Shown: piece by piece, positions 27,465 through 37,657 of the stretch
Layout of the letters: each line of letters starts with the position of its first letter
Position numbering within the stretch: the stretch's first letter is position 1
NCBI GenBank assembly: GCA_025354165.1
Contig: JANXNI010000057.1
Span: 1-64,000 of the forward strand
Source of the DNA: Burkholderiales bacterium
GTDB lineage: Bacteria > Pseudomonadota > Gammaproteobacteria > Burkholderiales > Casimicrobiaceae
Direction: 5' to 3'
Length of the DNA: 64,000 nucleotides
The notes under the pieces: generated by a model
Seen by the model: the letters and a program-made list of their open reading frames with translations, nothing else
Told to the model about the DNA's origin: nothing
Database searches by the model: none
Made by a program: the position numbers and the translations under genes

Positions 27465-28763
27465 CTATGCGGCTTCCACCAGCATTGCGCCGCCTTGTCC
27501 GCCACCAATACAAATCGTCGCGAGCGCCCGTTTGCCGCCCGTGCGTTTAAGCACATTGAGAGCGTGGAGCACGATGCGCGCGCCCGACGCGCCGACCGGA
27601 TGGCCAAGCGCAACCGCGCCGCCATCGACGTTTAATTTATTCATGTCAATCGAACCCATCGCGCCGTCAAGACCCAACTCTTCCTTACAGAATTTATCGT
27701 CTTCCCACGCCAGTTTGCAGGCGAGCACCTGCGCGGCGAAGGCTTCGTTGATTTCGATGGTGTCGAGATCATTGAGCGTGAGACCGTTGCGCGTCAGGAT
27801 CGGTGTCGAGGCGTAGACCGGACCCAGACCCATCTGCGCTGGATCACAACCCGCCCATTGCGTGTCGACGATTTTGCCGAGTACGGGCAGGTTATGTTTC
27901 TCAACGGCGGCTTTGGTCGCGAGCACCAGCCACGCGCCGCCATCGGTAATTTGCGAGCTGTTCCCAGCCGTGACGTTGCCGTATTTCTTGTCGAAGAAGG
28001 GCTTCAGTTTGGCGAGCTTTTCTGGCGTTGAATCGGCGCGTGCGCCGTCGTCATCGTTGTAGACATTGCCCTTGTCGTCGATCAACGGAATCACTTCACC
28101 TTTGTAGGCACCTGCGGCCTGCGCAGCGAGCACTCGCTTGTGGCTCTCGGCCGCGAACGCATCCATCTCGGTGCGCGTGATGCCGAAGCGAAACGCAATG
28201 TTCTCGGCGGTCTGGCCCATGAGCAACCCAACCTTGGGATCGGTCAAACCTTTCATTAACGCGATGACGGGCGAGAGCAAAGCCGTTGGCGACAATTTCG
28301 CAAACGTGCCGATCTTCTGGCCCATCGTCTTTGCGCTGGCGAGCGCGGCGAACCACAGCACCATTGGCTTCGAATACAGGAGCGGCGCGTGCGATAACGC
28401 ATCGACACCACCCGCAAGCACCAGCTCCGAGCGCCCAGCGAGCATGTTGTTGATGGCAGAGTCGAGCGCCTGCATGCCGCTGGCGCAGTTCCGCATCACG
28501 GTCCAGCCGGTGACTTTGTCGCCGCAGCCGAGACGCATGGCCACGTAACGACCGATGTTCACTTCATCCGGCGATGGATTGGCACAGCCGAGGATCACCT
28601 CGTCGAACTGCGTCGGTTCAATCGGCAGGCGCGAAATCAGGACGCGACCTGCTGCGACCGACAAATCGGAAGCCGAAAACGGGCCCGGTGCGTTGCGTGC
28701 TTTCAGGAACGGTGTGCGTGCGCCGTCAACGACATAGATGGGTTCACGAAGGGCGGATGCCAT
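27465..28763 (-). CDS. fadI: Acetyl-CoA C-acyltransferase (3-ketoacyl-CoA thiolase, FadI type)
   Basis: The last step of the beta-oxidation cycle, releasing acetyl-CoA. The 432-residue protein has the nucleophilic Cys in MRNCASGMQALDSAI, the NEAFAAQVLA block, GHPVGASGARIVLHAL with the catalytic His, and the proton-donating Cys in ATICIGGGQGGAM. Its length agrees with FadI (about 436) rather than FadA (about 387), which pairs naturally with the FadJ-like downstream gene. The regulator gene ends 26 bases upstream. Confidence 0.95.
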   Translation of the reverse strand: MASALREPIYVVDGARTPFLKARNAPGPFSASDLSVAAGRVLISRLPIEPTQFDEVILGCANPSPDEVNIGRYVAMRLGCGDKVTGWTVMRNCASGMQALDSAINNMLAGRSELVLAGGVDALSHAPLLYSKPMVLWFAALASAKTMGQKIGTFAKLSPTALLSPVIALMKGLTDPKVGLLMGQTAENIAFRFGITRTEMDAFAAESHKRVLAAQAAGAYKGEVIPLIDDKGNVYNDDDGARADSTPEKLAKLKPFFDKKYGNVTAGNSSQITDGGAWLVLATKAAVEKHNLPVLGKIVDTQWAGCDPAQMGLGPVYASTPILTRNGLTLNDLDTIEINEAFAAQVLACKLAWEDDKFCKEELGLDGAMGSIDMNKLNVDGGAVALGHPVGASGARIVLHALNVLKRTGGKRALATICIGGGQGGAMLVEAA

Positions 28764-28789
28764 AGCGATACCTTTTTCGAAAAGTGGAT

Positions 28790-29551
28790 TTAGGCGAACG
28801 CCAGTACGGCGCGAATAGCTTCTTGCTGACTCGACTGATTGACTTTGGCGCGCAAGCTGCCCGCGAGGAACGGCGCAAGGTGAGCGAGCACGGCAGCGTC
28901 CTCATCAACCGCGCTGTTGCTGGTGGCGGCCAGGCCCGTCATCAGTTTTCGCGCGTCTTCGCTGGCGAGCGTGGACGAGATCGCATCGAGCATGAAATGC
29001 AGGCGCATCGATAAATCCTGGGTGGCGAGTTCGGGCAACGCTCGGGCGAAGGCCTGCACAAAGCGCGCGTTTTGTGCGGCGTAGCGTTCTTGCAACAGAT
29101 CACGAACGAACGTGGCGGGATCGGCGTAAGCGCGGCCCAGGAATTTCAGGAAATCTTCGCCGCCGCGCTCGGCGTTGCGCGCGAGGCGAAGCGCGGGCAG
29201 GAACATGGTGGCGATCAATTGTTCGACCGTATTCACGGCGTCAAAACCTTTCGCCTCCAGCGCATCAAGCAGGCGAACGCGCTCCAGATTAAGCGTATCG
29301 AGGCGGTTGGTTAACACCAGCGCAAACAGCTCTTCCTTGCTGCCGAAGTGATAGTTCACGGCGGCGAGATTCACGCCGGCCTCAGTCGTGATCGCGCGAA
29401 GGCTGGTAGCGTCGAATCCATGCACGATAAAGAGCTTTTCCGTCGCCGCGAGGATCCGCGTTTTGGTGGCCGCACGGCCCTCATTGCGTGGCTCGCGCTC
29501 ACGGATTTTGAGCGCGGGGAAACTGGGGGTGCTGAGCATAGCGAACGACAT
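28790..29551 (-). CDS. psrA: TetR-family regulator of fatty-acid oxidation (PsrA-like)
   Basis: A 253-residue repressor with an N-terminal TetR helix-turn-helix (RILAATEKLFIVHGFDATSL, then ITTEAGVNLAAVNYHFGSKEELF) and a ligand-binding helical domain. PsrA-type proteins release DNA when they bind long-chain acyl ligands. Start ATG 29551 is chosen for the GGAAGG six bases upstream; the frame to 29587 would need a TTG. It heads the fadI-fadJ unit, and a PsrA-type box lies 34 bases ahead of the start, so autoregulation together with fadIJ is likely. The name PsrA rests on operon context and the box. Confidence 0.8.
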   Translation of the reverse strand: MSFAMLSTPSFPALKIREREPRNEGRAATKTRILAATEKLFIVHGFDATSLRAITTEAGVNLAAVNYHFGSKEELFALVLTNRLDTLNLERVRLLDALEAKGFDAVNTVEQLIATMFLPALRLARNAERGGEDFLKFLGRAYADPATFVRDLLQERYAAQNARFVQAFARALPELATQDLSMRLHFMLDAISSTLASEDARKLMTGLAATSNSAVDEDAAVLAHLAPFLAGSLRAKVNQSSQQEAIRAVLAFA

Positions 29552-29584
29552 TGACGCCTTCCAGGTCGGTTTAATCGACCGATT

Positions 29585-29598
29585 CAAACAATTGTTCG
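29585..29598. promoter_or_regulatory. PsrA-type operator upstream of the fad operon
   Basis: CAAACAATTGTTCG differs at one position from the published PsrA consensus (G/C)AAAC-N(2-4)-GTTT(G/C). It is nearly palindromic about AATT and lies 34 bases ahead of the TetR gene start, where it would overlap the promoter. Confidence 0.6.
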
Positions 29599-29706
29599 AT
29601 TTTGCATGAAAACGCCTTAACGCCTAGTGTTTGCGCTAGAAAATTGGCTCTAGGCGTCGGTGTTGTGCTTCACCCAATGCGCGTGTAAGTTGGGTTTGAA
29701 GCGAGG

Positions 29707-29822
29707 CAGCTTTTCGCTGAAATGACGTATGAATAAGGGGTAACACTGATTTTTACAGATAGTCGATAAACAGCTATTTTGCCGGTCAGCCCTTATAAAA
29801 CGGTTAATTCATGAAAATGCTG
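29707..29822. repeat. 116-bp palindromic intergenic element, copy 4
   Basis: It starts CAGCTTTTCGCTGAAATGAC (the first 20 bases nearly identical to copy 1) and ends ATGAAAATGCTG. AAGGGGTAA is at offset 29-37, TAGTCGATA is central, and TCAGCCCTTAT is near offset 80. It lies between divergent psrA and the RHH gene. The neighbouring 29625-29665 also has an inverted pair CGCCTAG/CTAGGCG. Confidence 0.88.
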
Positions 29823-29870
29823 TTAGTCAGATAAAATTAAATCGATAGTTCATTGATCGAAAAATATCGC

Positions 29871-29896
29871 ATAAAACATCCACTTGGATGTTTTAT
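29871..29896. promoter_or_regulatory. Perfect 12-bp inverted repeat, likely operator of the RHH gene
   Basis: ATAAAACATCCA and TGGATGTTTTAT are perfect inverted copies separated by CT, centred about 35 bases ahead of ATG 29919. Ribbon-helix-helix proteins bind such short symmetric sites as paired dimers, so autorepression is the simplest reading. Confidence 0.6.
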
Positions 29897-29918
29897 GGAT
29901 GGATGCTATGATTCGCCC

Positions 29919-30344
29919 ATGCCTCCAAGAAGCAAAACTTCAATCGTCACCGCGACCAAACCGCCCGACGAAAAAATTACGATCAACCTCGGTTACGTCG
30001 ATCTCGGTCAGATTGATTTGTTGGTGCAGGAAGGCTTTTATGCCAACCGAACCGACCTTATTCGCACTGCAATCCGCAACCAGCTCGCCGGTCACGCCGA
30101 TGTCGTCAAGCAGGCGGTCGCGCGCAAAACGCTCATTCTCGGCATCCAGCAAATCAGCGCCGACGAACTGCGGGCGGCGCGCGCGGCCGGTCAATCGCTG
30201 CAAATTCGCGTGCTCGGCCTCGCATCAATCGCCGCGGATGTCACGCCGGAGTTAGCGCTTGCTGCCATCGAATCGGTTGTAGTGCTTGGTGCGTTGCATG
30301 CCAGCCCAGAAGTCAAAGCCGCTTTGGCTGCGCGCATTCGCTAA
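29919..30344 (+). CDS. Ribbon-helix-helix (CopG-like) DNA-binding protein
   Basis: The 141-residue product has a ribbon-helix-helix core at about residues 17-55: a beta strand EKITINLGYVDLGQID, then helix LLVQEGFYANRTDLIRTAIR. A C-terminal domain of unknown role (ISADELRAARAAGQSLQIRV, LGALHASPEVKAAL) follows. Start ATG 29919 is preferred over the upstream 29853, because the earlier start would translate the palindromic operator at 29871-29896. It is followed after 39 bases by the esterase gene in the same direction, a likely co-transcribed partner. Confidence 0.75.
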   Translation: MPPRSKTSIVTATKPPDEKITINLGYVDLGQIDLLVQEGFYANRTDLIRTAIRNQLAGHADVVKQAVARKTLILGIQQISADELRAARAAGQSLQIRVLGLASIAADVTPELALAAIESVVVLGALHASPEVKAALAARIR

Positions 30345-30383
30345 CGTCGTCATGTCCATCATTAACAATTGCCCAGCACCCTA

Positions 30384-31469
30384 ATGAACACCACTTTTGA
30401 TCGTCTGATGGCCGACGCAACCCGGCTTACGCAGGCGGGCGATTTGCGCGCCGCGACAGAGGCCATTCAAGCCGCGATGCGCGGATCGATGCGTGCGACA
30501 TCGACGTCGCCCAACGCGAACGACTCGGACGTCATTGATGGCACGGCGCGTCGCGTCGACGGCCTCGATCTGCCGAATCCGGATTCAACGCCTGCGCAAA
30601 AAGACGCGCCGCGAACTGGGCAGTTTATCGACGGGCGCCACACGTGGGCGAACGATTCATGTGAGTACAAATTGTTTGTCCCGCCTCAGGCTCACGGGCT
30701 CGAAAGCGGCACCGGAAAAACGCTGCCGCTGGTCGTGATGTTGCACGGCTGCACGCAAACCCCGGACGATTTCGCGCTCGGCACCGGCATGAACGAAGCG
30801 GCGCTGGCGTCCGACGAAGGATTTTTTGTGCTCTATCCCGCGCAAAACTCGCAAGCCAATCCGTCGCGCTGCTGGAACTGGTTTAAACGCAGCCATCAAC
30901 AACGCGATCTCGGCGAACCCGCGCTGCTTGCTGACATGACGCGCAGCGTCATCGAGCGCTACGCGATTGACCGGCAAAGCGTGTACGTCGCGGGTTTGTC
31001 TGCGGGCGGTGCGATGGCCGCGATTCTGGGCGAAGCGTACCCGGATATTTTTGCCGCCGTCGGCGTGCATTCGGGTCTGGCGGTTGGCGCTGCGAAGGAC
31101 GTGAATTCTGCGTTTACAGCGATGAAAAGTGGTGCGTCTGCCACGTTGAAATCCGACGGGAAACCGGTACCGACGATTGTCTTTCATGGCGACAAAGATA
31201 GCACCGTTCACCCCGTGAACGGAGAGCAGGTCGTGCACGCGAGCGCGAGAAGCGTCGCAGCAATCCTTACGACTGGCAGCGACAACGGACGCAGTTTTAC
31301 GCGTAGCGTTTACTCAGCGGACGGACGCGTATTGGCGGAACACTGGACGGTGCAAGGCGCTGGTCACGCTTGGTCAGGCGGTAGCGCAAAAGGATCGTAT
31401 GCGGACGCCAGGGGGCCGAACGCCACGAAAGAAATGCTGCGCTTTTTTCTGGCTAACAGGCTCGGTTGA
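30384..31469 (+). CDS. PHB-depolymerase-family esterase
   Basis: A 361-residue alpha/beta hydrolase of the LpqC/PHB depolymerase esterase family. LPLVVMLHGCTQTPDDFA carries the oxyanion region, NPSRCWNWFK is the family block, VYVAGLSAGGAMAA holds the nucleophile Ser, FHGDKDSTVHP the acid, and GAGHAWSGG the His. Targets of this family include poly-3-hydroxybutyrate or short esters (feruloyl, acetyl). No signal peptide is evident, so an intracellular substrate is likely. Start ATG 30384 is preferred over TTG 30369. The RHH gene precedes it, possibly as its regulator. Confidence 0.85.
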   Translation: MNTTFDRLMADATRLTQAGDLRAATEAIQAAMRGSMRATSTSPNANDSDVIDGTARRVDGLDLPNPDSTPAQKDAPRTGQFIDGRHTWANDSCEYKLFVPPQAHGLESGTGKTLPLVVMLHGCTQTPDDFALGTGMNEAALASDEGFFVLYPAQNSQANPSRCWNWFKRSHQQRDLGEPALLADMTRSVIERYAIDRQSVYVAGLSAGGAMAAILGEAYPDIFAAVGVHSGLAVGAAKDVNSAFTAMKSGASATLKSDGKPVPTIVFHGDKDSTVHPVNGEQVVHASARSVAAILTTGSDNGRSFTRSVYSADGRVLAEHWTVQGAGHAWSGGSAKGSYADARGPNATKEMLRFFLANRLG

Positions 31470-31482
31470 ACTGCGGCGGTAC

Positions 31483-31500
31483 GGCGCGTTTTTAACGCGC

Positions 31501-31501
<1 letters not shown>
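31483..31501. terminator. Hairpin between convergent esterase and hemB genes
   Basis: GGCGCGTT and AACGCGCC form a perfect 8-bp stem with a three-T loop. It sits 14 bases after the esterase stop and overlaps the hemB stop codon at 31501-31503. A bidirectional terminator role is likely, although neither side has a long U-tract. Confidence 0.5.
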
Positions 31502-32511
<1,010 letters not shown>

Positions 32512-32520
32512 TTAAGTGCT

Positions 32521-32604
32521 TGTAGAAGCGGCTTGCCGCCACCCGACGCTGCGAGTGAAACCCACGTTCCAATTCCGCCGTGGTCGCGGCAAGCCCCTCC
32601 TACA
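32521..32604. repeat. GTAGGAGCGG-type palindromic repeat between pepN and hemB
   Basis: TGTAGAAGCGGCTTGCCGC at 32521-32539 faces GCGGCAAGCCCCTCCTACA ending at 32604, around about 45 bases. It is an imperfect, longer-spaced relative of the repeats at 10929 and 51624. Confidence 0.8.
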
Positions 32605-32614
32605 AACGGCGGAA

Positions 32615-35251
32615 CTATGCGGGTGGCCCGCCCGCCCTCAACGCCTTCTCAATCAACTCGCGCACATTGGGCGACAACGCTGCCTGTGCGACGAGCATTT
32701 CGAGTTGTGCTTTCTGCAAACTGCGTTGTGGCTCGGTGCACTTGTGCCATCGCAGAAACGGGTCGCAGAATCGCGCAGCGAGCGAAGGATTCTGTGCGTC
32801 GTAATGCAGGATTTGTTGCGCAACAAATGCGTATCCGGCGCCATCTGCCGCGTGAAAACCACGCCAGTTTTGATCTCCGAATGCATGAACAACAGCGCGG
32901 ACGCGATTCGGATTTTTGCCGTCAAATTTTGGGTGTGTCAACAGTTCACGCACTCGCGCGAGCGCTGCGCCATCGGGCCGATTGGCGCAGGCTTCCATCT
33001 GGAACCAGCGATTCAACATCGACAAATCACTTAACCAGCGGTCATGGAATGTGGCGTACATCGTGTCACGCGCGACGCAAGGTAGATCGCGCAGTGCGGC
33101 TATAGCGCCCATCACATCGGTCAAATTATCGGCATCTGTCCACGCGATGAGCGCCAGCGCTTGACCCGCCTCACTGCCGGTCACATTGATCAAGGCAAGC
33201 AAGGTATTGGCCAGAGAGCGATGCGCCACCGCGTCGGCATGCATGGCGTAGGGCGCGTCCGCCAATGCCGAGCGTTCAACTCCGTATCTGCCAATCATCG
33301 CGGCGAAATTCGCAGTCGCAAGGCTCAACATCACGGCGTCTCGAGCGTCGGCAATAGCCGTCGCATCAATCACCGACTCACGATCAGCGATTTCGGCGTG
33401 ACCCGGAAGCGCGAGCATTTGCGCGATCAACGCCGGATCAGTCTGCTGATCGGCGAGCAGTGCGCTGATAGCTTGATGCAAGCCCGACGCGGATGGTTCG
33501 CCCCGTTTTTCGCTATCGAACGCGCGGAAGAAAAGCTCGCGCAGCGCCTGCCAGCGAACCACGCCGTCGCTGTCTTTCGCGACCAGCATCGCGAGCTCGT
33601 CATCGGTGTAGGCAAACGACACTTTCACCGGTGCGGAGAAGCCGCGTAGCAACGACGGAACCGGCTTGTCGCCCACGCCGTCGAAGTGAAATTCCTGCCG
33701 CGCCTCGGTGACGCTCAGCACCTGCGCATGTGACACCTTGCCGTCGCGTTGCACGAGCGCCATCGACAACGGGATGACCGTCGGCAATTTGTTCAGCTCT
33801 CCTGGCGTCGCGGGAACGGTTTGCTCGACAGTCAACGTGTAGCGCTTCGCTGTCGCATCGAACGCGTCCGTTACGTTGATCGTTGGCGTGCCCGCCTGAC
33901 TGTACCAACGCTTGAATTGCGTGAGATCAGCGCCGCTCGCATCTTCCATAGCGGTAACGAAATCATCGCACGTGGCTGCCGTGCCGTCGTGTCGCGAGAA
34001 GTAAAGATCGGTGCCTTTGCGATACGTTTCAGCGCCGAGCAACGTATGCAGCATGCGGATGACTTCCGCACCTTTTTCATACACGGTCACAGTGTAGAAA
34101 TTGTCGATTGCTTCGTATTCGTCTGGGCGAATCGGATGCGCCATCGGGCCCGCATCCTGCGCGAATTGACGCGATTGCATGAAGGCAGTTTCTTCAATGC
34201 GAACTACGGCGGGCGAGCCGCGAAATGCGGAATACTGTTGCTCGCGAAAAACCGTGAAACCTTCTTTCAAAGAGAGCTGAAACCAGTCACGACAGGTGAC
34301 GCGGTTACCGCTCCAGTTGTGAAAATATTCGTGCGCGACGATGGCGTCGACGACCTGAAAATCGATGTCGGTCGCAGTGTCTTTGTCGGCGAGCAAAAAA
34401 CGCGAATTAAAAATATTCAATCCCTTGTTTTCCATCGCCCCCATGTTGAAGTCATCTGCCGCGTAGATCATGAATCGATCAAGGTCGTACTCGCGACCGT
34501 ACGCCTCTTCGTCCCAGCGCATCGCGGCTTTCAGGCAGTCCATTGCCCAGAAGCAGCGCGGCAGATTTGCCGTGGTCGAATAAATTTCGAGCAACACGTT
34601 GCGGCCCGACTCAGTCACGAAATGATCGGCGAGCTTGTCGATTTTCCCTGCAACGAGCGCGAACAAATACGACGGCTTTTTGTGCGGGTCATGCCACACC
34701 GCTTCATGCCGCCCATCCGCTAAATCGGCTTCAGTCACGAGGTTACCGTTCGAGAGGAGCACCGGAAACTGCGCCTTGTCCGCGCGAATCGTGACACGAT
34801 ATTCAGACAGAACGTCCGGTCGATCCGGGAAGTAAGTAATGCGGCGGAAACCTTCGGCTTCACATTGCGTGCAGAACGTGCCGTTGGTGACGTACAGCCC
34901 TTCCAGCGCAAGGTTGGCCGACGGATTGAACCGCGTGACGATGCTGAGCGTGCTCGAATCGCCCGCGTAAGCAAACGCACTCGCGTTGATCACAATGCGG
35001 TTGGAGTCGAGACGGTAATCGGCGACCGTTAACGCATGCCCATTGTGCAAAATGGATTCAAGCGTCAGGCCGTCGCCGTTAAGGATTAGCGTATCGCTCG
35101 CGCCCGGTTGCGAGTTGCGCCGCAGCGCCAACGTGGACGTCACGCGGGTGTTGGTCACATCCAGATCAAACTGCAAATCGACGCGATCAATCCAGAACGC
35201 TGGGGCGCGGTAGTCTGCGCGGTGAATGGCTACAGCGCCCGGATTTTTCAT
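32615..35251 (-). CDS. pepN: Aminopeptidase N (M1 family)
   Basis: An 878-residue zinc metallopeptidase removing N-terminal residues from peptides in the cytoplasm. The exopeptidase motif GAMENKGLNIFNSRFLL is followed by zinc-binding VAHEYFHNWSGNR (HExxH) and the third ligand Glu in SLKEGFTVFREQQ. A catalytic Tyr-containing VYEKGAEVIRM comes later. The length matches proteobacterial PepN (about 870). It is followed by hemB and preceded at 12 bases by the FKBP gene in the same direction. Confidence 0.96.
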   Translation of the reverse strand: MKNPGAVAIHRADYRAPAFWIDRVDLQFDLDVTNTRVTSTLALRRNSQPGASDTLILNGDGLTLESILHNGHALTVADYRLDSNRIVINASAFAYAGDSSTLSIVTRFNPSANLALEGLYVTNGTFCTQCEAEGFRRITYFPDRPDVLSEYRVTIRADKAQFPVLLSNGNLVTEADLADGRHEAVWHDPHKKPSYLFALVAGKIDKLADHFVTESGRNVLLEIYSTTANLPRCFWAMDCLKAAMRWDEEAYGREYDLDRFMIYAADDFNMGAMENKGLNIFNSRFLLADKDTATDIDFQVVDAIVAHEYFHNWSGNRVTCRDWFQLSLKEGFTVFREQQYSAFRGSPAVVRIEETAFMQSRQFAQDAGPMAHPIRPDEYEAIDNFYTVTVYEKGAEVIRMLHTLLGAETYRKGTDLYFSRHDGTAATCDDFVTAMEDASGADLTQFKRWYSQAGTPTINVTDAFDATAKRYTLTVEQTVPATPGELNKLPTVIPLSMALVQRDGKVSHAQVLSVTEARQEFHFDGVGDKPVPSLLRGFSAPVKVSFAYTDDELAMLVAKDSDGVVRWQALRELFFRAFDSEKRGEPSASGLHQAISALLADQQTDPALIAQMLALPGHAEIADRESVIDATAIADARDAVMLSLATANFAAMIGRYGVERSALADAPYAMHADAVAHRSLANTLLALINVTGSEAGQALALIAWTDADNLTDVMGAIAALRDLPCVARDTMYATFHDRWLSDLSMLNRWFQMEACANRPDGAALARVRELLTHPKFDGKNPNRVRAVVHAFGDQNWRGFHAADGAGYAFVAQQILHYDAQNPSLAARFCDPFLRWHKCTEPQRSLQKAQLEMLVAQAALSPNVRELIEKALRAGGPPA

Positions 35252-35263
35252 GATGCTCTGTAC

Positions 35264-35782
35264 TTATTTTTTGGCGGCTGGAACGTAGGCTGACGGTTCT
35301 GCGGATGCGTTCACCGTTTTGCCAATCACCGAGATCAGTTCAACATCGAATACCAGCGTCGCATTGGGGGGAATGGAGCCGCCCGCGCCGCGCTCGCCGT
35401 AGCCTTTGTCTGGTGGGATGATTAGTGTGCGCTGACCGCCGACCTTCATGCCGACGACGCCTTCGTCCCAGCCCTTGATCACGCGGCCCGCACCCAGTAT
35501 GAAGCCGAACGGAACTTTGCGGTCAATTGAGGAATCGAATTTGGCACCTTTGTTGTCAGGGGCGGTCGCGTTCCAGAGATAACCGGTGTAGTGCACATTG
35601 ACCGGCACGCCGGTTTCGGCCAACGCGCCATCGCCGATTTTGCGGTCGATCAGTTTGAGCGTGGTCGGTGCGCCCATAGTTGAGGCTGGAGACGCCGTGG
35701 CGGCGGTTTGCGCCATCGCACTGCCGCTCAGGAGCGAGAAAAGAACGGCGGCTGCGATGACCGAGGGTTTAACTATATTCAT
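35264..35782 (-). CDS. Exported FKBP-type peptidyl-prolyl isomerase
   Basis: The 172-residue product starts at ATG 35782 with a Sec signal peptide (MNIVKPSVIAAAVLFSLLSG, cut after AMA), then an FKBP domain. The domain shows VPVNVHYTGYLW, KFDSSIDR, PFGFILGAGRVIKGWDEGVVGMK, GGQRTLIIPP, GYGERGAGGSIPPNATLVFDVELI, with all core active-site residues. It should assist protein folding in the periplasm. The frame to 35935 is not a credible start. It is possibly co-transcribed with pepN, 12 bases away. Confidence 0.93.
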   Translation of the reverse strand: MNIVKPSVIAAAVLFSLLSGSAMAQTAATASPASTMGAPTTLKLIDRKIGDGALAETGVPVNVHYTGYLWNATAPDNKGAKFDSSIDRKVPFGFILGAGRVIKGWDEGVVGMKVGGQRTLIIPPDKGYGERGAGGSIPPNATLVFDVELISVIGKTVNASAEPSAYVPAAKK

Positions 35783-35949
35783 AACGAGGAATCCATAGCG
35801 AAGTGAAAAATCGTGACAATTGGGGAGGGTAGAACCGCCTCTGGAGGCCGCTCGCCCGCTTTTGCTTGCCGCAGCAGGGATGGAGCGGTATTCTACGATT
35901 TGATAACAATTGCAATCGCGCGAGCGAAAGCTCAAAAAGACCGGTAAAC

Positions 35950-37602
35950 ATGCTCCGTTGGCTCACAAATTTGACCGATTCGCGCCCGTTGGGTTCAGCC
36001 AGCGGCGCGAGAAAGTTTGTCGCAGCACTGGATCGCGATATTTTTAGTGCCTCCGATGCGGTGTGCGCGGTGCTCCGGTCGTTCAATAGCGACGCTGAAA
36101 ATCAGGAGGTTTTGAGTCCGGCTCCGCTGTTTGAACTGGATGCGCGCACCGAGGCGATGACGATGCGCCTCGAGCGTGATTATCTTGCCGCGTCGCTGCA
36201 ATCGCATTCGCTGCGCGAGCGTTTGTGGGATACGGGGTACGACTGGGCGATGCGCTTTGCCGATGCGTATCGGCTGATTTTGATGCGCGAGACGGCGTCT
36301 GTCGCAGGCCGTTCGGCCTCGGAATTTGCACGTGTGGCGATTCGTTTCTTTTACTTCCGTGCGATGGCTTATCGCTATCGGTTGTATCGTCATGAAGAGT
36401 GGATTCCCGCGATCTGGGTCGAGACGCATCAGGTGTTTCGCAAGGCCTGTGACCTGGGCGTTGACCACGTCGTTGTAGCTGGGGCTGAAAGTGGGCAGGT
36501 GAGCTATCCAGCGCGGGCGTTCGCCGCGCTTGCGCTGTTGCGGCTTGGTAACGCGGGCGGCTATACGCCATCGCAGATCAACGCGCTGTACAAGAAAATT
36601 GAAGAATTCACGCACGATCTCAAGCTGACTGCGCGTCCAGCGAACGAGAGTGGCTTTGCCATCAATCTGGCGGGCTCGGACGGGCTGGTGCCGCGTCACT
36701 CGGTACCGCAGGGCGGGCAATATTTGTATTGCGACACCACGGCGATTCACGCCCGCGCACTGGCCTGGCTCGATCAGGTGGAATCGGAAGACGGCGGTCG
36801 CAACGTGACGCTTGGCGGATCGCTGTCGCAAAATCCACTGCTCTCGCTGCGCAGCGCGGTGCTGCGGATTGACCCTGAATTCAAGCCACTCACGCGGGCC
36901 AGCGCGCGTAATGATGATCATGGCCGCGTCGCTGCTACCTATAGCGTTGGCAAGGTGGCAACAGCGATTTCGTTCGATCCGGGCATGTTGGCCGGAAGTC
37001 TTGAAGGCGATAGCTACGACTACGCCGATACGCTTGAAATTGAAACACTGGGGTTGCTTAAAGATTCAACCCTGAAGCGGCTCCGACGCGATTTGCCACC
37101 CGAGGCGGCGCGTTTGAATTTGCAGTTCTGGCATTTGCGTGATCGCAGCGATACAGGCTTTCGCTGTGTGGTGCCGAATACGTCGACCCAGCGCTTGCGG
37201 CTGCGCGACATTGTTGCCGTGACCGAGGAAGCACCTGCGGCAGGCTGGCAGGTCGCGACCATTGTGCGTTTGCTTAAGCTGCCCGCAGGCCACATCGAAA
37301 TTGGACTTCAGGTGCTTTCGCGTGAGGTGGACACCATCGAGCTGCGCACACTGCGATCACGCCACGGCCTTTATCGCGATAACGCCGCGACGCTGGTGGC
37401 CAGCGCAACATTCAAGGCCATCCGCTTGAAAAGCGCTTTTTTTGGACGTCCGATTTTGGGGGCGTCGTGGATCATGAGCGCCGCCGACTATCAGGCGGGC
37501 GTCACGTACGAAGTTCAGGGCTCACAGCGTCGCTACGAAGCGAGCGACGTGGTGAGCGAGGGCTCGGACTGGGTTTGGGTCAAACCGAACGAGCTCAGCT
37601 AG
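35950..37602 (+). CDS. Uncharacterised 550-residue cytoplasmic protein, possible PilZ-like C-terminus
   Basis: I recognise this only as a conserved betaproteobacterial-type hypothetical. Start ATG 35950 (MLRWLTNLTDSRPLGS) is chosen over the longer frame from 35866. The N-terminal 350 residues are helical, with Arg/Tyr-rich segments (FFYFRAMAYRYRLYRHEEW) and no signal peptide or membrane span. The C-terminal part (LRDIVAVTEEAPAAGWQVATI, VRLLKLPAGHIEIGLQVLSR) resembles the strand pattern of PilZ-like domains, with a Gly-x-Gln core, but the classical RxxxR...DxSxxG signature is not obvious. A cyclic di-GMP link is speculative, although a diguanylate cyclase is encoded elsewhere in the window. 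Confidence 0.7.
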   Translation: MLRWLTNLTDSRPLGSASGARKFVAALDRDIFSASDAVCAVLRSFNSDAENQEVLSPAPLFELDARTEAMTMRLERDYLAASLQSHSLRERLWDTGYDWAMRFADAYRLILMRETASVAGRSASEFARVAIRFFYFRAMAYRYRLYRHEEWIPAIWVETHQVFRKACDLGVDHVVVAGAESGQVSYPARAFAALALLRLGNAGGYTPSQINALYKKIEEFTHDLKLTARPANESGFAINLAGSDGLVPRHSVPQGGQYLYCDTTAIHARALAWLDQVESEDGGRNVTLGGSLSQNPLLSLRSAVLRIDPEFKPLTRASARNDDHGRVAATYSVGKVATAISFDPGMLAGSLEGDSYDYADTLEIETLGLLKDSTLKRLRRDLPPEAARLNLQFWHLRDRSDTGFRCVVPNTSTQRLRLRDIVAVTEEAPAAGWQVATIVRLLKLPAGHIEIGLQVLSREVDTIELRTLRSRHGLYRDNAATLVASATFKAIRLKSAFFGRPILGASWIMSAADYQAGVTYEVQGSQRRYEASDVVSEGSDWVWVKPNELS

Positions 37603-37657
37603 CGCTCGCCCATGCGGGTGAGTGGTGCCCGCGAGCACCGCCGCAAACGATTGCCGG

